Assembly (NCBI GenBank): GCA_036346225.1
Contig: JARFIW010000942.1
Coordinates: forward strand, 1,571,001-1,635,000
Source: Platerodrilus igneus
Lineage: Eukaryota; Arthropoda; Insecta; Coleoptera; Lycidae
Length of the DNA: 64,000 bases
Direction: 5' to 3'
Position 1 is the first letter of the stretch. The number at the start of each line of letters is the position of its first letter. The notes under the pieces are model-generated. The model saw nothing but the letters and a program-made list of their open reading frames with translations, ran no database searches and was not told the origin of the DNA. The position numbers were made by a program, and so were the translations under genes. Of this stretch, positions 36,061 to 47,289 are shown piece after piece.

Positions 36061-36242
36061 CAAATTGCGAATTTTTATTCATACTGTCTGATATGATTTG
36101 TGTGAAAGATTAAATTTGTAGAAATTGATCTATTTGGAAAAAAGTCATGTTGAAATCTTTTTTCCCAATAGATCAATTTCTACAAATTTAGACCCATTCA
36201 CACAAATCATATCAGAGAGTATGAATAAAAATTAGCAATTTG
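36061..36242. repeat. Large palindrome (84-86 bp arms, 12-nt loop)
   Basis: Arms 36061-36144 and 36157-36242 are near-perfect inverted copies (for example GATATGATTTGTGTGA against TCACACAAATCATATC and ATCTATTTGGAAAAAAG against CTTTTTTCCCAATAGAT). The arms are two copies of the same LINE reverse-transcriptase segment in opposite orientation, so this is the hinge of an inverted duplication. Confidence 0.85.
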
Positions 36243-36545
36243 ACATAGTATATACATTTCAGTAAAGAGTTTGCTAGAGTCCATCACGAATTATTGTTAC
36301 AGAAATTAAATGAAATTGGATGTTCTGGAAATGTTTGAATTTTTCTCGTCTTACCTTAAAAACCAAAGACATTTTGTAGTATTCAATAATGCTAAATTCG
36401 ATGAGTTTAATGTGCCATCAGGTGTACCGCAGGGATCTAATTTAGACCCTCTTCTCTTTATTAATGATTGAAATATTGTTGAAATAATGTTGAAATTGTT
36501 GAAATATTGAGATTTTAGCTTTAACATGTGCAAATTAATATTTAT
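36165..36545 (+). pseudogene. Inverted duplicate of the LINE reverse transcriptase
   Basis: The plus strand reads FTQIISESMNKN-like, KEFARVHHELLLQKLNEIGC, FLKNQRHFVVFNNAKFDEF and VPSGVPQGSNLDPLLFIND. It matches the minus-strand copy at 35.19-35.45 kb at most positions but points the other way and joins it through the palindrome. Confidence 0.7.
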
Positions 36546-37494
36546 GTATTATGATCTCAAACATTTTACATGGAACCGGTAGTAATGCCACTGGTCTACA
36601 ATTGTTAATGTCCGATTTTGGCCAGTTTTATAAATTGGGCATATTTTTCAAGTTGATGGGAACGTTCGATTAGTTAATATGAGATCGAAAATATATATAA
36701 TGGTTCAATAAGATATTCGACACATGCCCTACAAATATATGATGGGATTCCATCAGGATCTACTGAACGTTTATATTTTAATAACAGAATTGTATCAGAT
36801 GTCTTTTCTAGAAATATAATTTAAATTGAAGTTGTCTGTATCGGAATATTCATATTCTGGTTTATAATTAACTTTATCATGTAGAAAAGTTGTTTGAAAG
36901 TAATTCGTAAAGGCGGCCGTGATTTGTTTTAAGATTGCGCCATCGAATGTCATTTGGACAAAACTGTACAACTTGCCTTTTCTACACTGTTTGATTAAGA
37001 CCAGAAATTAACAGGATTGTCCAATATTTCCGATTCTACCGAAGCAACATAGCATACGTTGTCTTAATGTCAGATTTAATTTTGGCATGCAAATACCCAA
37101 ATTCATTTCTATCATTAACTATATTATGTCTTTTGAGCTTTTTTCTTTTTATATCCCTAATTCTAGATTTTGTAAACCAAGTCTAGCACAGTTTCTTTCT
37201 ATATTTGGTTTTAGAAACTGCATCATTTATAGCAGTATACAGTAATGTATCAAAAATGTCAACTGCCTTCTCAACTTCATTTACATTGTCATTAAATGCC
37301 ACTCAGTGTTTTTAAACTTAAAATAAAGTTGTAAGAAATCTGCTTTCTTATAATTAAACTGTTCCCCTGCAAACATTTTTTTAGAATCAACTATGTGATA
37401 GACTAACTTAATTTCACTCGCTAATGCCGGATGATGGCTATCTTTTTATACAAAAGGTACTACACACCTATTTACTATCACTAAAAATAATTAC
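36546..37494 (-). pseudogene. Jockey-like LINE ORF2, linker between endonuclease and RT
   Basis: Minus-strand frames contain DSHHPAL (end of the endonuclease domain), RIRDIKRKKLKRH, NEFGYLHAKIKSDIK and SVDPDGIPSYICRACVEY (start of the RT domain), interrupted by stops. It continues the endonuclease at 42.13 kb, from which it is separated by the PIF/Harbinger insertion. Confidence 0.65.
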
Positions 37495-39403
37495 TAAGGG
37501 CCATATGCACCGTACATAAAGAAGCCTAGCTTAAGATTTAAGCTCGATTAAGGTACACATTTCATATGTACCATTAATAAAGCAACGCTTAAGCAGGTTT
37601 TATATTAAGCCCTATATTTTGGCGGATTATTAATATTAAGCCGAGCTTAAGTAAACATAACCGAACTTTTTTGATATTTTAATTACAATAATTTTTATCA
37701 ATTTCTTATGTACCACATTTGTTCATTAAAAACCTTGACTTAGTTCGGCTACAGGGTGTAACGTCTCCTTTTGTTTAATATTGGTTTGTTTTATTTGTAT
37801 TGGTAACAAATACAAACACCTAAAACAGGTACCTACAGTTTCAATATAAAAATAAGCTCTTGAGCATATTTTTTACTCTTTTTTTTTATAACAATCCTGC
37901 AATAGAGTATTTCTTATAGATAATCATTATCCCTTATTAAACATGGTAGGGGATACTTCTAACACCTTAAATTTTTCAGAATTTCAATTTTTAAAAAGCT
38001 TTACCCTGACTTCTAGTACTTGTTCGTGAGCCACTTACAAGCTTTTACCTAACTGTATTCAACCTTATTTAAATAAAAAAATGTCTTCACAAGCAACTTC
38101 TTTACTTTGATGTAAAAACAAAATACACCACGGATCTATTTCTATGCATACCTAATTCCCTAACTAAATACTCTTAACCTAGTTATTTTGTATACTACAG
38201 ACAAGTATGTCATAAATCGCCTTAAAGGTCAATTTAACATTAAAATTACTTACATTACATGCACCGCTTTTCACTAGCAGCATTGCGTATACAATCAGGT
38301 GCAAATTCCGAAGCCTGGGTCAGCGTCCTGGTTGATGTGTGGCGCCGTTGTTTGTAATACACTTGCGGTATTTGGGTAGTTCATTGTCCTCGCATGAAAC
38401 ACTTTCACTTTCTATGCTAATAATGTATATAGTGGCTATACCAACAACTACCTGCTAAAGGTCGCACCGCAGGGTTGCTTTGTCGGGCTAACGGTATTTA
38501 GTTAAGCTTATAAATACCTTCACTTTCGTACATTGAAACTGAAAAGACCGGGGCACCTGGATGTTTTACAATCTGTACTCGCTCTCCAATCTAATTTAGT
38601 GAATTCAGTTTATCTGGACTGTTAATCGCTCCCACAATTTATTTAATCAGTTACACTTGGGATGATAAATCGCTTAAAATTGGAAATGAACCGCTCTCGA
38701 TGCGGTCAACGAAATATTAATTACACTTTGTATTTACTCGAGGCTCCCCTCGAGATAGAAGCTTTCTTTTATCTAATATTCTACTCATCAACGATTACTA
38801 GCGAATGGCTTTGCATTATCCTATCTGAGACTCGAAAATAATAATCTTAAACTGAATACATGCTGGTATTTATAAATTTTCGGTTCTTTGTTATGCTTTC
38901 TGGAGCTTTAAGGTGTTCATAAAGAACTTTGGGGTACTGTTAACTTAACAATTTCCTTCTGAAAGTACCCTTATTGATATATTAAGGCCCAGTTTCCTAT
39001 ATAACATCCTACTATTACTTCCTTATTTACAAACTACGTTTAAACTTGATCTACTTAAACATGCTGGTAATAAATTTATGAAAATATTTATTACTATTAA
39101 CTAACGTAATTTAACTTCCCCTCACGCGGACTTGTTATTAAATTACTCTAAAAATCGTGATTTACAAAACTTCTTGAATAGAATTTTGATTAGTTATTTA
39201 ATTAAGCGGTAAAACCCCTATGTGTTGATAAAAAGATGGCGGACTATTCCAATCTGGCGATACCTCCGTATATTTATTGACGGTGACTATAAATCATAAG
39301 CACCACATTGCCGTGCGGTGCCATGTGGTCGGGCCACATGTCCTTATATTATTTACTTTTAATTTAAATTAAAAGGAGGTGTTAGGGTATTTATTTTATA
39401 AAA

Positions 39404-40673
39404 ATGGAAATTGAAGACGAAATATTCCTTGAAGATGGCATTGAAATATTGGACATTATAGAGTTTGGTTTTCCTAAACAAATTTATCAAAAACCCAACT
39501 ACATACAGGACATGGACAAAATGACACTTTTCGGAGATTTCGACTGACGAAAGAAGCTGTAGTTGCCGTTTTGGAGCTAGTCGAAGATCGATTGGAATTT
39601 GAAAATGATCTGTAAGATAAATATATAGATAATAAGTATTCATTGGACCTGTTAAACATTGTAGGAATAACAGTGTATCACCGATTAACCAGCTATTAAC
39701 AGCTCTTTTATATTATGCGAGTAATGAACACCAGATAAATGTTGCAGATTTTATGCAAATGAATTAAGGGGCAGCATCTCGTATAATAAAAAAGTGTCTG
39801 AAGCAGTTGCTAGTTTGCATAATACTTTTATTAAAATTCCTGACACTCGTGGAGGAAGAATATCATTGCAAAATGATTTTTACAGTCTAGCACGTTTTTC
39901 TCGTGTCATTGGCAGTATTGACTGCATCCACATTAGAACCCGTTCTCCAGGTAATCAGAAAATATAACTATACAGTAGTAGGTTACTACCATTTCATTAT
40001 TAGGTGAAGAGAAGATGCTGAAGTCTATAGAATATAAAGTCTTATTTTTCTCTAAACGTTCAAGTGGTATGCGACAATAACCTAGAAATAATAAATATCG
40101 TAGCAAGATGACCAGGATCAAGTCTTGATTACTATATTTAACAACAGTAGATTTAGAATGAGATTTGAGGCTGGTGAATTTGGAAATAGCACATTCTTCT
40201 TGGTAGGTATCATAAATTAATATTGTACATACAATATGGCTGGCATGCAAATCGTGTTTTACCCTCCCAACTACCAATTTTTAAGAAGTGAAGTTACAGC
40301 AACCTTATTGTACTTAATTTTAACTAGTTTATGACTAGTGATTCTGGTATTCACAGGTTTATAAATTTTAGGTGATGGAGGATATCCTTTAAAACCTTAT
40401 TTATTAACACCATTAACAAATGCCATGATGCAGGCTCAGCAACTTTATAATGAGTCACATATTCACATGCAAATTAGGTGTGTGGAAAGATGGTTTCCGG
40501 TTCTGTGTTACGGCATGAGATGTAGAGTGGAAACTACATTAAGCATAATTGTTGCCACAGCTGTACTGCACAATATTGCTCGTAGAATGAACAATGATTT
40601 TCCATCACCTCCAATAGGCATTAATGCAGAAGAATTGAATTATTTAATTGAGCAAGGACAAATTACCCGCTAA
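39404..40673 (+). pseudogene. HARBI1-like PIF/Harbinger transposase, three exons, decayed
   Basis: DDE_Tnp_4-type nuclease that cuts and joins transposon ends. Apparent exons are 39404-39950, 40004-40199 and 40372-40673: the coding sense runs ...RTRSP|G EDAEVYR... and ...FFL|GDGGYPLKPYLLTPL, with GT-AG edges at both breaks. Catalytic positions are visible: GSIDCIHI (first Asp), WPGSSLD (second Asp region) and RCVERWFPVL (Glu). The end reads TTLSIIVATAVLHNIARRMN. Stops near 39545 and in exon 2 and small frameshifts in exon 1 show it is inactive. The start ATG opens MEIEDEIFLEDGIEIL. Confidence 0.82.
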
Positions 40674-41399
40674 ATCTTCACCAAAATATACATGATTTTA
40701 GAAATGAATTAGTAGATAATTACTTTGCACGTTTATAAATTGTTATAATGTATAAAATAATCTATTTTTATCCTATATTAAACTATGTACGACTATTTCA
40801 CATTCTTTTTATTAATAAATTCTAATTGTAGGAGTTCTCTCTTTAAATTGCGTATTTTGATTCCAAGGGCATTTTCATTCTCAGCATGTTTCAATTGCGT
40901 GTTGATTAGTGCTAGGCGTTTATCTAACAAAAGATTATATTTCTGAGCGATATCTGACTAAGTAAGCATTTTAATCAATGTAGTAGGTCTTCTGCGAGAT
41001 GCGCTCCTTGGCGTTACAATGTTCTTTGGCGGGTTGGTTTCATGGGAGTTATAATCATGGCATGTCAGTTGCGTGCTGATAGGATTTTTTAATTTCAAAG
41101 AAGAATACTTTTTGCAATCCAAAACAAAAATGTCATTATCTGGTAATAGAGTAATCTAGTATTTTTCTTAATCTTCATTGGGAATTAAACCACTCATAGT
41201 TTTTAAAATCATATTTATTTACGTTTTGATCCATGACCTAGTACTTGAACTCTGTAAAAATAACTGGTTTTAATTAAGAAAAATTGCAACAACCGCGATT
41301 ATTCAATTATAACCATCAAATAGAATACAGTTATAAAAGCATTTTTATTCTATAAATCGGTTATCCACGACATTTACGCATCATGAACTATTAAAATCT

Positions 41400-41890
41400 A
41401 TTCTCACCGGTAGTACACCGATGACATGCTCTTCCTCTATTGCAAACTTGATGACAGTGTCACCATTTTCATTCAATGCTACATCTGCATCATCATCAAA
41501 CCGATTATGAAGTCCGAGCAGTGTTTTGCTGTTAACGATGTTCATAAGTAACTCGTTTGTCTCATCTTCTTAATTTTAGCAGGAGATCCTCCTGTAGCAT
41601 TAGCTTCTCTCCTTTCTTCCACCAATGTTTTCCGAAGTTCCTTTTTCCTATTTTGTAACACTTTTTTTTAGAGAAGATGCACTTTGGAAGATACCATTTG
41701 CTGATTAGCATTGAAATTCGCTTCGATATTATTCCACGCATTGCTTTTTGTAGGACAGAAGTCCGGTCTGTTTTTTATCTTCTAAAATTTCTGAATATCT
41801 ATCAGCGATTATTCGTAGTAAATGGCACTTTTCTGAATATGTAAAATTAGGTACCCTTGTTTTGGGGAAATTATCCATGGCGAATACAAC
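41400..41890 (-). pseudogene. PIF/Harbinger Myb/SANT-like accessory gene, decayed
   Basis: The minus strand reads NFPKTRVPNFTYSEKCHLLR then IIADRYSEILEDKK, frameshifts to NAWNNIEANFNANQQMVSSK and to NRKKELRKTLVEERREAN then ATGGSPAKI. This is the trihelix Myb/SANT-like DNA-binding protein that Harbinger elements encode next to the transposase and that helps it enter the nucleus and bind ends. Several indels and stops. It is convergent with the transposase, as is common in this superfamily. Confidence 0.75.
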
Positions 41891-42131
41891 TTAAAATTGC
41901 AATTATAAAATATGATTTGATATTTGACAGTTAAGAAAGGGAACTTCAAATTGTGACCAAAAAAAATTGAAATATACAACGTTGCCAAACTTTTAATTAT
42001 CTGCTTCAAGACTTAGCTAAGCTGGCCTCTAATTTTTATGGAATATACCAAACATTTTTAAGTCAAGCTTTATTACATAAACTCGCTTAAGAAAGCCGAG
42101 TTTAAAATGCAAATGGTGCATATGGCCCTAA

Positions 42132-42750
42132 GTATAAGATCAAGTATTGTGTTATTCACATTATGTATCGAATTGTATTGCTTGTAATTCATAAACTCAA
42201 TAAAATTAATGAACTCACTCGCTAAGTCATTACTAAGTACCAGACTTTGAATTCCAGATATATTAAAGACCCGGTAAATTAAAATTTTGTTTAATTTACA
42301 CCCCAAATTTCTTTCAAAGCAATTAAAAAATTCTTGATAGAAAACAATTTTTGACCTTGGGGGAAAATAAACATTACACACATAAATACATTCATTGTCG
42401 ATAGCAAATCTTACCCACAAATCTTCACAAATAGTTTCAAAAGATGTTACTTGTTGACTTATAAAAGTGGATTTAATTGCAAGTAATACTCCCCCTGCAT
42501 AACTAGGTCTGTCTCTTCTATACGCTACATAATTATCTGGAAATAATTCAGAACTATTAACTTGTTCACTTAAAAATGTTTCAATTAATATAATCAAGTC
42601 GTTATCTTCGGAACAACAGTTTAGGTAAAATTGATTTAGTTTAGTGTTTAGTCCACGCACATTTTGATAGAAAATATTTAATTCGTTGCCTTTAAAGCTA
42701 GTGCACATCACGTAACTCATTCGCAGTGGAAATTTTAACATTTTTACTGT
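42132..42750 (-). pseudogene. Jockey-like LINE ORF2 endonuclease domain
   Basis: Minus-strand APE-type endonuclease: ELNIFYQNVRGLNTKLNQFY (Asn of motif I), DLIILIETFLSEQV (the catalytic Glu), NYVAYRRDRPSYAGGVLLAI, and, near the Harbinger insertion, NVNNTILDLIL. The open frame 42073-42912 runs across the ORF1 end and EN without a stop, which indicates a frameshift fusing them. It nicks target DNA in the autonomous element; this copy is interrupted by the DNA transposon at 42128. Confidence 0.78.
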
Positions 42751-43610
42751 TGTCACTCTTGCGCACGAACAATTTTCCATTACGTACCCATAAATGCTTG
42801 ATGTTATGTAGTTTTTACATTCTCTACATTTGGCAAACAATTGTTTATTTTCCGAGGTTAGTGGTTCATTATTGTAAATTGGTTTTGGAGGCTGCATATT
42901 AAGATTAGGCAATATATCACGTGTGTAGTATTAAAATCTCGCTTGACCCTTCTAGATTTAATAAATTCCTCCTTATCAACGCACCTTAGAAACTTCACAA
43001 CTATTCCCCTATGCTCATCTGGTTTACTTTCAACCCTTTAATCTATGAATGGTGTCGATCATACTCTTATCAATATTAAAATTCAGTGCTTTTCCGACAA
43101 ATAGTATTTATAAGTACTTCAACCTTTACTTCGGGGTAAATAAAAAATTTCAACAGAATTCAAATGAGAATATTGCTCCTGATTGTTTAATTGAACTTTC
43201 AATTCTGCTTTTTCCTTCTTCAACATACAATTTTCTAGACTTCATTGATCAAGTTTTTCTAGGCAACTGTTGATTCGTATATCTTGCGATTTCATACAAG
43301 CATTCATCTCTTCTATACGCCTATGGCATGCATCTATCGAATCGCGCATATTATTATTCTTATTTATTAAAGCACGTAATTCCCGCATTATATCAGTAAG
43401 AGTTGCATCCTCATCGGGCATTAATGTAGATGATTTACAGTTTTACATTTAAAGGATTGTTTACCAGCATTTATTAATTCACCATCTGCAACAGATAATT
43501 CGGCACATTTCACGTGATAAAGTCTGTGACATTGTTCACATTCAGCAGCTGACGAATAGATCCAATTTTCACACTACATTTAATACAATCTGACATTGTT
43601 TTGAGTATTA
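42751..43610 (-). pseudogene. Jockey-like LINE ORF1
   Basis: Reading from 43600 downward: MSDCIKCSVKIG (possible PHD-like Cys start), a charged coiled coil (RELRALINKNNNMRDSID), LKVQLNNQEQYSHLNSVEIF, DEHRGIVVKFLR, CVDKEEFIKSRRVKRDF and NEPLTSENKQLFAKCRECKN. The EQYSR.N.VEI and RGIVVKF blocks are typical of LINE ORF1 proteins with a baculovirus FP-like domain. Frameshifted and inactive. Its 5' end lies about 70 bp from the Tc1/mariner-type element. Confidence 0.68.
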
Positions 43611-43679
43611 ATCCTTCACTATCTATTAATTCACCTTTTAATTACTTTATGAGTTCAAAAATAACTGAAATGTAATATA

Positions 43680-44287
43680 CACTGTGTCCGAGATAAGGAG
43701 GGCCACTATGGGGATCTTGAAAACGGTATGAGATACAGATTTGGTTAAATGGGAGAAAAGTTGTGTTATCAAAGGTCTAAAAACATGGCGTTTTGAAATC
43801 CCCGAAACAGTTTTTGGTTTTTGAGATATTTCGAAAAAATTGGATTTTCTATTTTACATATTATTTTGTTTTGGTGTTAATATCGCACCTAGACCAAAAC
43901 CGAAGGCACTTCTCCACAGCAACTTTGAATCTTCCTTAACATGGCATTGTCAGTTTTTCACCTGACATTTTGTCTTTGCGGAACCATCTCCAACTTTTTT
44001 TTTTAAATACCGTCCTGGTATCTGGTATCAGATTCTGAAAGCCCTTTTTATGCCGAATTCAACGATGTATTACACTTTATGGTTTAATTGCGTTTTCGTT
44101 TTTTTTCGGCCTTAATCAAGAAAATTCCTATTACGGACCTGTAGTGCATAGTTTTTAATTTTAAAGAATAAACAATTAGCTATACCAATTAATAGTTTAG
44201 TCATTTAGGTGTTTAGTAATAGTCTACTGGCTGAGTTTATGCACTAATTTAATAGAATAAACAACGAACAAATAAAATTAAATTAAC
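43680..44287. repeat. Left terminal inverted repeat (608 bp)
   Basis: Inverse of 45495-46103. Scattered mismatches only, for example GGACCTGTAGTGCATAG against GAACCTGTAGTGCATAG when compared in the same sense. Confidence 0.92.
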
Positions 44288-44418
44288 AGAAGACCAAAAA
44301 ATTAAAAGCTTGCTTTGGAAAACAAATGAATGTGATAGTGGCGTATTTGGATTGACAGTAACGTTAGTTTTTGGTGCTTAATTTATTGTGAAGTAATTAG
44401 TAATTTGTTCCATTAATT

Positions 44419-45515
44419 ATGTTACGTAATAAAGAAAAGTTTGATATGGTAGCATGTTTCATTTCGTCCAACCGAAATTGTTTTGTTGCAGAGCATATGT
44501 ATTTGCAGAAATATCCCGAAAGGAGACACTCAAATAAAAGGACTTTTAGCAAATTAGTGGCAAACCTTAAAGCATATGGTAGTTTTAAAAAACCTGTAGT
44601 TTCTCGGAAAAAGACCAGCCATGAAGAAACTGTACATAATGTTTTGTTAGCCGTCACAGAGGATCCTGGAACATCAGTCCGGCGGATTGAACAAAACGTT
44701 GGTATACTAAAATCAACGGCACATAGTATTTTACCAAAAAAAAATTAACATCCCTATAAGTACAGAATTTGTCAAGGACAGACCAGGTGATTTAGAACGT
44801 CGGCGCTTATTCTGTGAATGGTACACAAGAAAATGCCAGGAAGATATGAATTTTCCATATCAAATAATATGGTTTGATGAAAGCATGATTACGAATAACG
44901 GTATTTTCAACAGACGAAATGTTCATTATTGGTCTGAAACCAATCCACGTTTAAACAAAACATCAAGGCATCAACACCGTTTTGGTTTTAATATATGGGC
45001 TGGAATATTCGACACAACGATTGTAGGACCGTTTATTTACCACCGTAACTTAACATCAGAGCGTTACCTACATTTCCTGCAAAATGATTTAGAGGATGCT
45101 CTCGATAACATGCCTCTGGCGACAGTTCGCAACTGTTGGATACAGCAGGATGGTGCACCTGCACATAATTCCATAGCCGTTCGGGAATACCTTTCAATGA
45201 GATTTCCAAAGAAGGTTAATAGCACGCATTCAGAAACACTCTCGCCAGTGCGTTCACCCGATGTAACCCCGCTTGATTTCTTTGTATGGGGGTTAGTTAA
45301 GAATCATGTTTATCAGCAAAATTTTGCTACAGAACAAGACCTAAGGGGGTTAGTTCTGGAAGCATTTGCTGGTATTACTCCACAAATGCTGACTAGAGTT
45401 TTAGAATCAACAGTTAGAAGGTGCTATTTAGTTTGGAAAATAATGGAAGTTTGTTCGAACATATGGTCTAAATTTAGTTGTTTTGTTCGTGTTCGTTAAT
45501 TTAATTTTATTTGTT
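44419..45515 (+). pseudogene. DUF4817-type Tc1/mariner transposase, frameshifted
   Basis: Cut-and-paste transposase with an N-terminal helix-turn-helix region (EKFDMVACFISSNRN, YPERRHSNKRTFSKLV, VRRIEQNVGILKSTAHSIL) and a DDE/D domain: IIWFDESMITNNGIFN (first Asp), NCWIQQDGAPAHNS (second Asp) and SPDVTPLDFFVWGLVKNHVY (third acidic position). A frame break falls in the A-run at 44737-44745 and another before EFVKDRPGDLERRR. A third near 45425 hides the family ending ENNGSLFEHMV. ATG at 44419 and a second open frame from 44846. Thirty-six residues separate the second and third acidic positions. Confidence 0.85.
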
Positions 45516-46103
45516 CGTTGTTTATTCTATTAAATTAGTGCATAAACTCAGCCAGTAGACTATTACTAAACACCTAAATGACTAAACTATTAATTGGTAT
45601 AGCTAATTGTTTATTCTTTAAAATTAAAAACTATGCACTACAGGTTCGTAATAGGAATTTTCTTGATTAAGGCCGAAAAAAAAACGAAAACGCAACTAAA
45701 CCATAAAGTCTAATACATCGTTGAATTCGGCATAAAAAGGGCTTTCAGAATCTGATACCAGATCACGAAGACGGTATTTAAAAAAAGTTGAAGATGGTTC
45801 CGCAAAGACGAAACGTCAGGTGAAAAAACTGACAATGCCATGTTAAGGGACATTAAAAGTTGCTGTGGAGAAGTGCCTTCGGTTTTGGTCTAGATGCCAT
45901 ACTAACGCCAAAACAAAATAATATGTAAAATAAGAAAATCCAATTTTTTCTAAATATCTCAAAAATTAAAAACTGGTTTGAGGATTTCTAAATGCCATTT
46001 TTTTAGGCCTTTGATTACACAACTTTTCTTCCATTTAACCAAATCTGTATCTCATACCGTTTTCAAGATCCCCATAGTGGCCCTCCTTATCTCGGACACA
46101 GTG
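45495..46103. repeat. Right terminal inverted repeat (609 bp)
   Basis: Inverse of 43680-44287. It begins within a few bases of the end of the transposase frame. Confidence 0.92.
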
Positions 46104-46105
46104 TA

Positions 46106-47280
46106 TACAATAAATTAATCTACAAGGAGAGCGTGGTATAACACGTCCGTATCGCTGGAATGCTACACTAACTATATGCAGGTGCCAAGGCATTAACAAT
46201 TTTCCATATCAAGATCATTGCAAGATAATAAATTCTGTACCTTACTGATAGCCATTGTAGTGTATTTAACATATCCCTAATAGGCTATTGCATTTAAAAA
46301 TAATCCTCATAGCCTTTCGGGGGGGAGCTACTGCCACGGGCCTCGCAATATTAAGGGCCTCAACTTGGTAACTCAAGATGTTAGACTAATCATAAGACAG
46401 AAATTAGGAGTTGAAAGATTTTCTGCTTACCTCTTGAGTTGTACGGTGGCGATTTTATAACAAAACTTATACTAAGTACGCGTAGTGTCGGGAATGTTGG
46501 CGCCAATAGCAAATTTCAACAGTCAACATTTATTGTACTTGTCCAGATAGCCGCTGGTTGCAGTACATCCAGCGTTGGCGATGTTCGCTGTATTATATCA
46601 ATAATGTATAAGCGGGAATTGTGGTATTGATATTGCCTCAGTATTATTCCGCTCTTCTCAACGTATATATTTTTATACCGTTCGAATTGTGTTTAGCAAA
46701 ATTTCTAGACTATTATATGTTTTCCGTGAGTTATTTACATTTTTTAAAGTGCTTTTATTTTTATTTTATGATTTATATTGGCTGGGAGAGACATTAGCAG
46801 GAGAACAGTACGTTTGACAAACAGGAACACAACAATGTGCAAAGTCAGTCAAGGCTGTAGATTGTAACTGTCACTACAAATGTAATGAGAACATAAGTTT
46901 GTTACAAAGACAACACATTTTAAAGCAATATCTCACGCTTAAGGCCGAACGATCTAAATCGAACTTTATTGTCAACTGAGTTATTAGTCAAATATGCATT
47001 TTACTCTGTTGAGGAATACTTGTCTTATGATTTTAGTTAATTTAGACTATTTGCATGCTATGATTATGTAATTATTTTATTGTTTTTTATTTTAGTATTG
47101 TTGATTAGGATATTTTTTTGACTAATCTTATCTACTGTACTGTGGCCTATAAGATGTGTTAATAATAATAAAGAAAGAGAAAAAAGAGTAGATCGGACAT
47201 TAATGGAGTCGAATCTAAGTGCCATAATACAATTGTATATCCCTCAGATTTGGTGACAAATCGACACAGGTAGCAACTTT
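46106..47280. other. Intergenic, no recognised gene
   Basis: Contains a GGGGGGG-bearing GC-richer patch (46310-46375) and AT-rich sequence. Short frames lack recognisable motifs. Confidence 0.45.
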
Positions 47281-47289
47281 TTTTATAAA

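Larger units (their letters stand above)
37498..42128 (+). mobile_element. PIF/Harbinger DNA transposon with both genes
   Basis: Terminal inverted repeats start GGGCCATATGCACC at 37498 and end GGTGCATATGGCCC at 42128, with a TAA target duplication at 37495-37497 and 42129-42131, the 3-bp T(T/A)A type expected for this superfamily. Inside are a HARBI1-like transposase on plus and a Myb/SANT-like gene on minus. Length 4631 bp. It inserted within the endonuclease-RT region of a minus-strand LINE. The 1.9 kb before the transposase (37.55-39.40 kb) shows no gene. A copy of the ACTATGAGTGGTTT repeat sits at about 41160-41265. Confidence 0.87.
43680..46103 (+). mobile_element. Tc1/mariner-superfamily element with 608-bp terminal inverted repeats
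   Basis: Ends are CACTGTGTCCGAGATAAGG at 43680 and its inverse at 46103, flanked by TA on both sides (43678-43679, 46104-46105). The inverted repeats 43680-44287 and 45495-46103 are highly similar over their whole length and enclose a single transposase gene of about 1.1 kb. Length 2424 bp. The long repeats make up half the element. Transposase stops and frameshifts suggest it is inactive but fairly young, given the similarity of the arms. Confidence 0.92.

Noticed and set aside
39933..40277. 114-aa minus-strand ORF
   Set aside because: It overlaps the second exon and introns of the Harbinger transposase on the plus strand.
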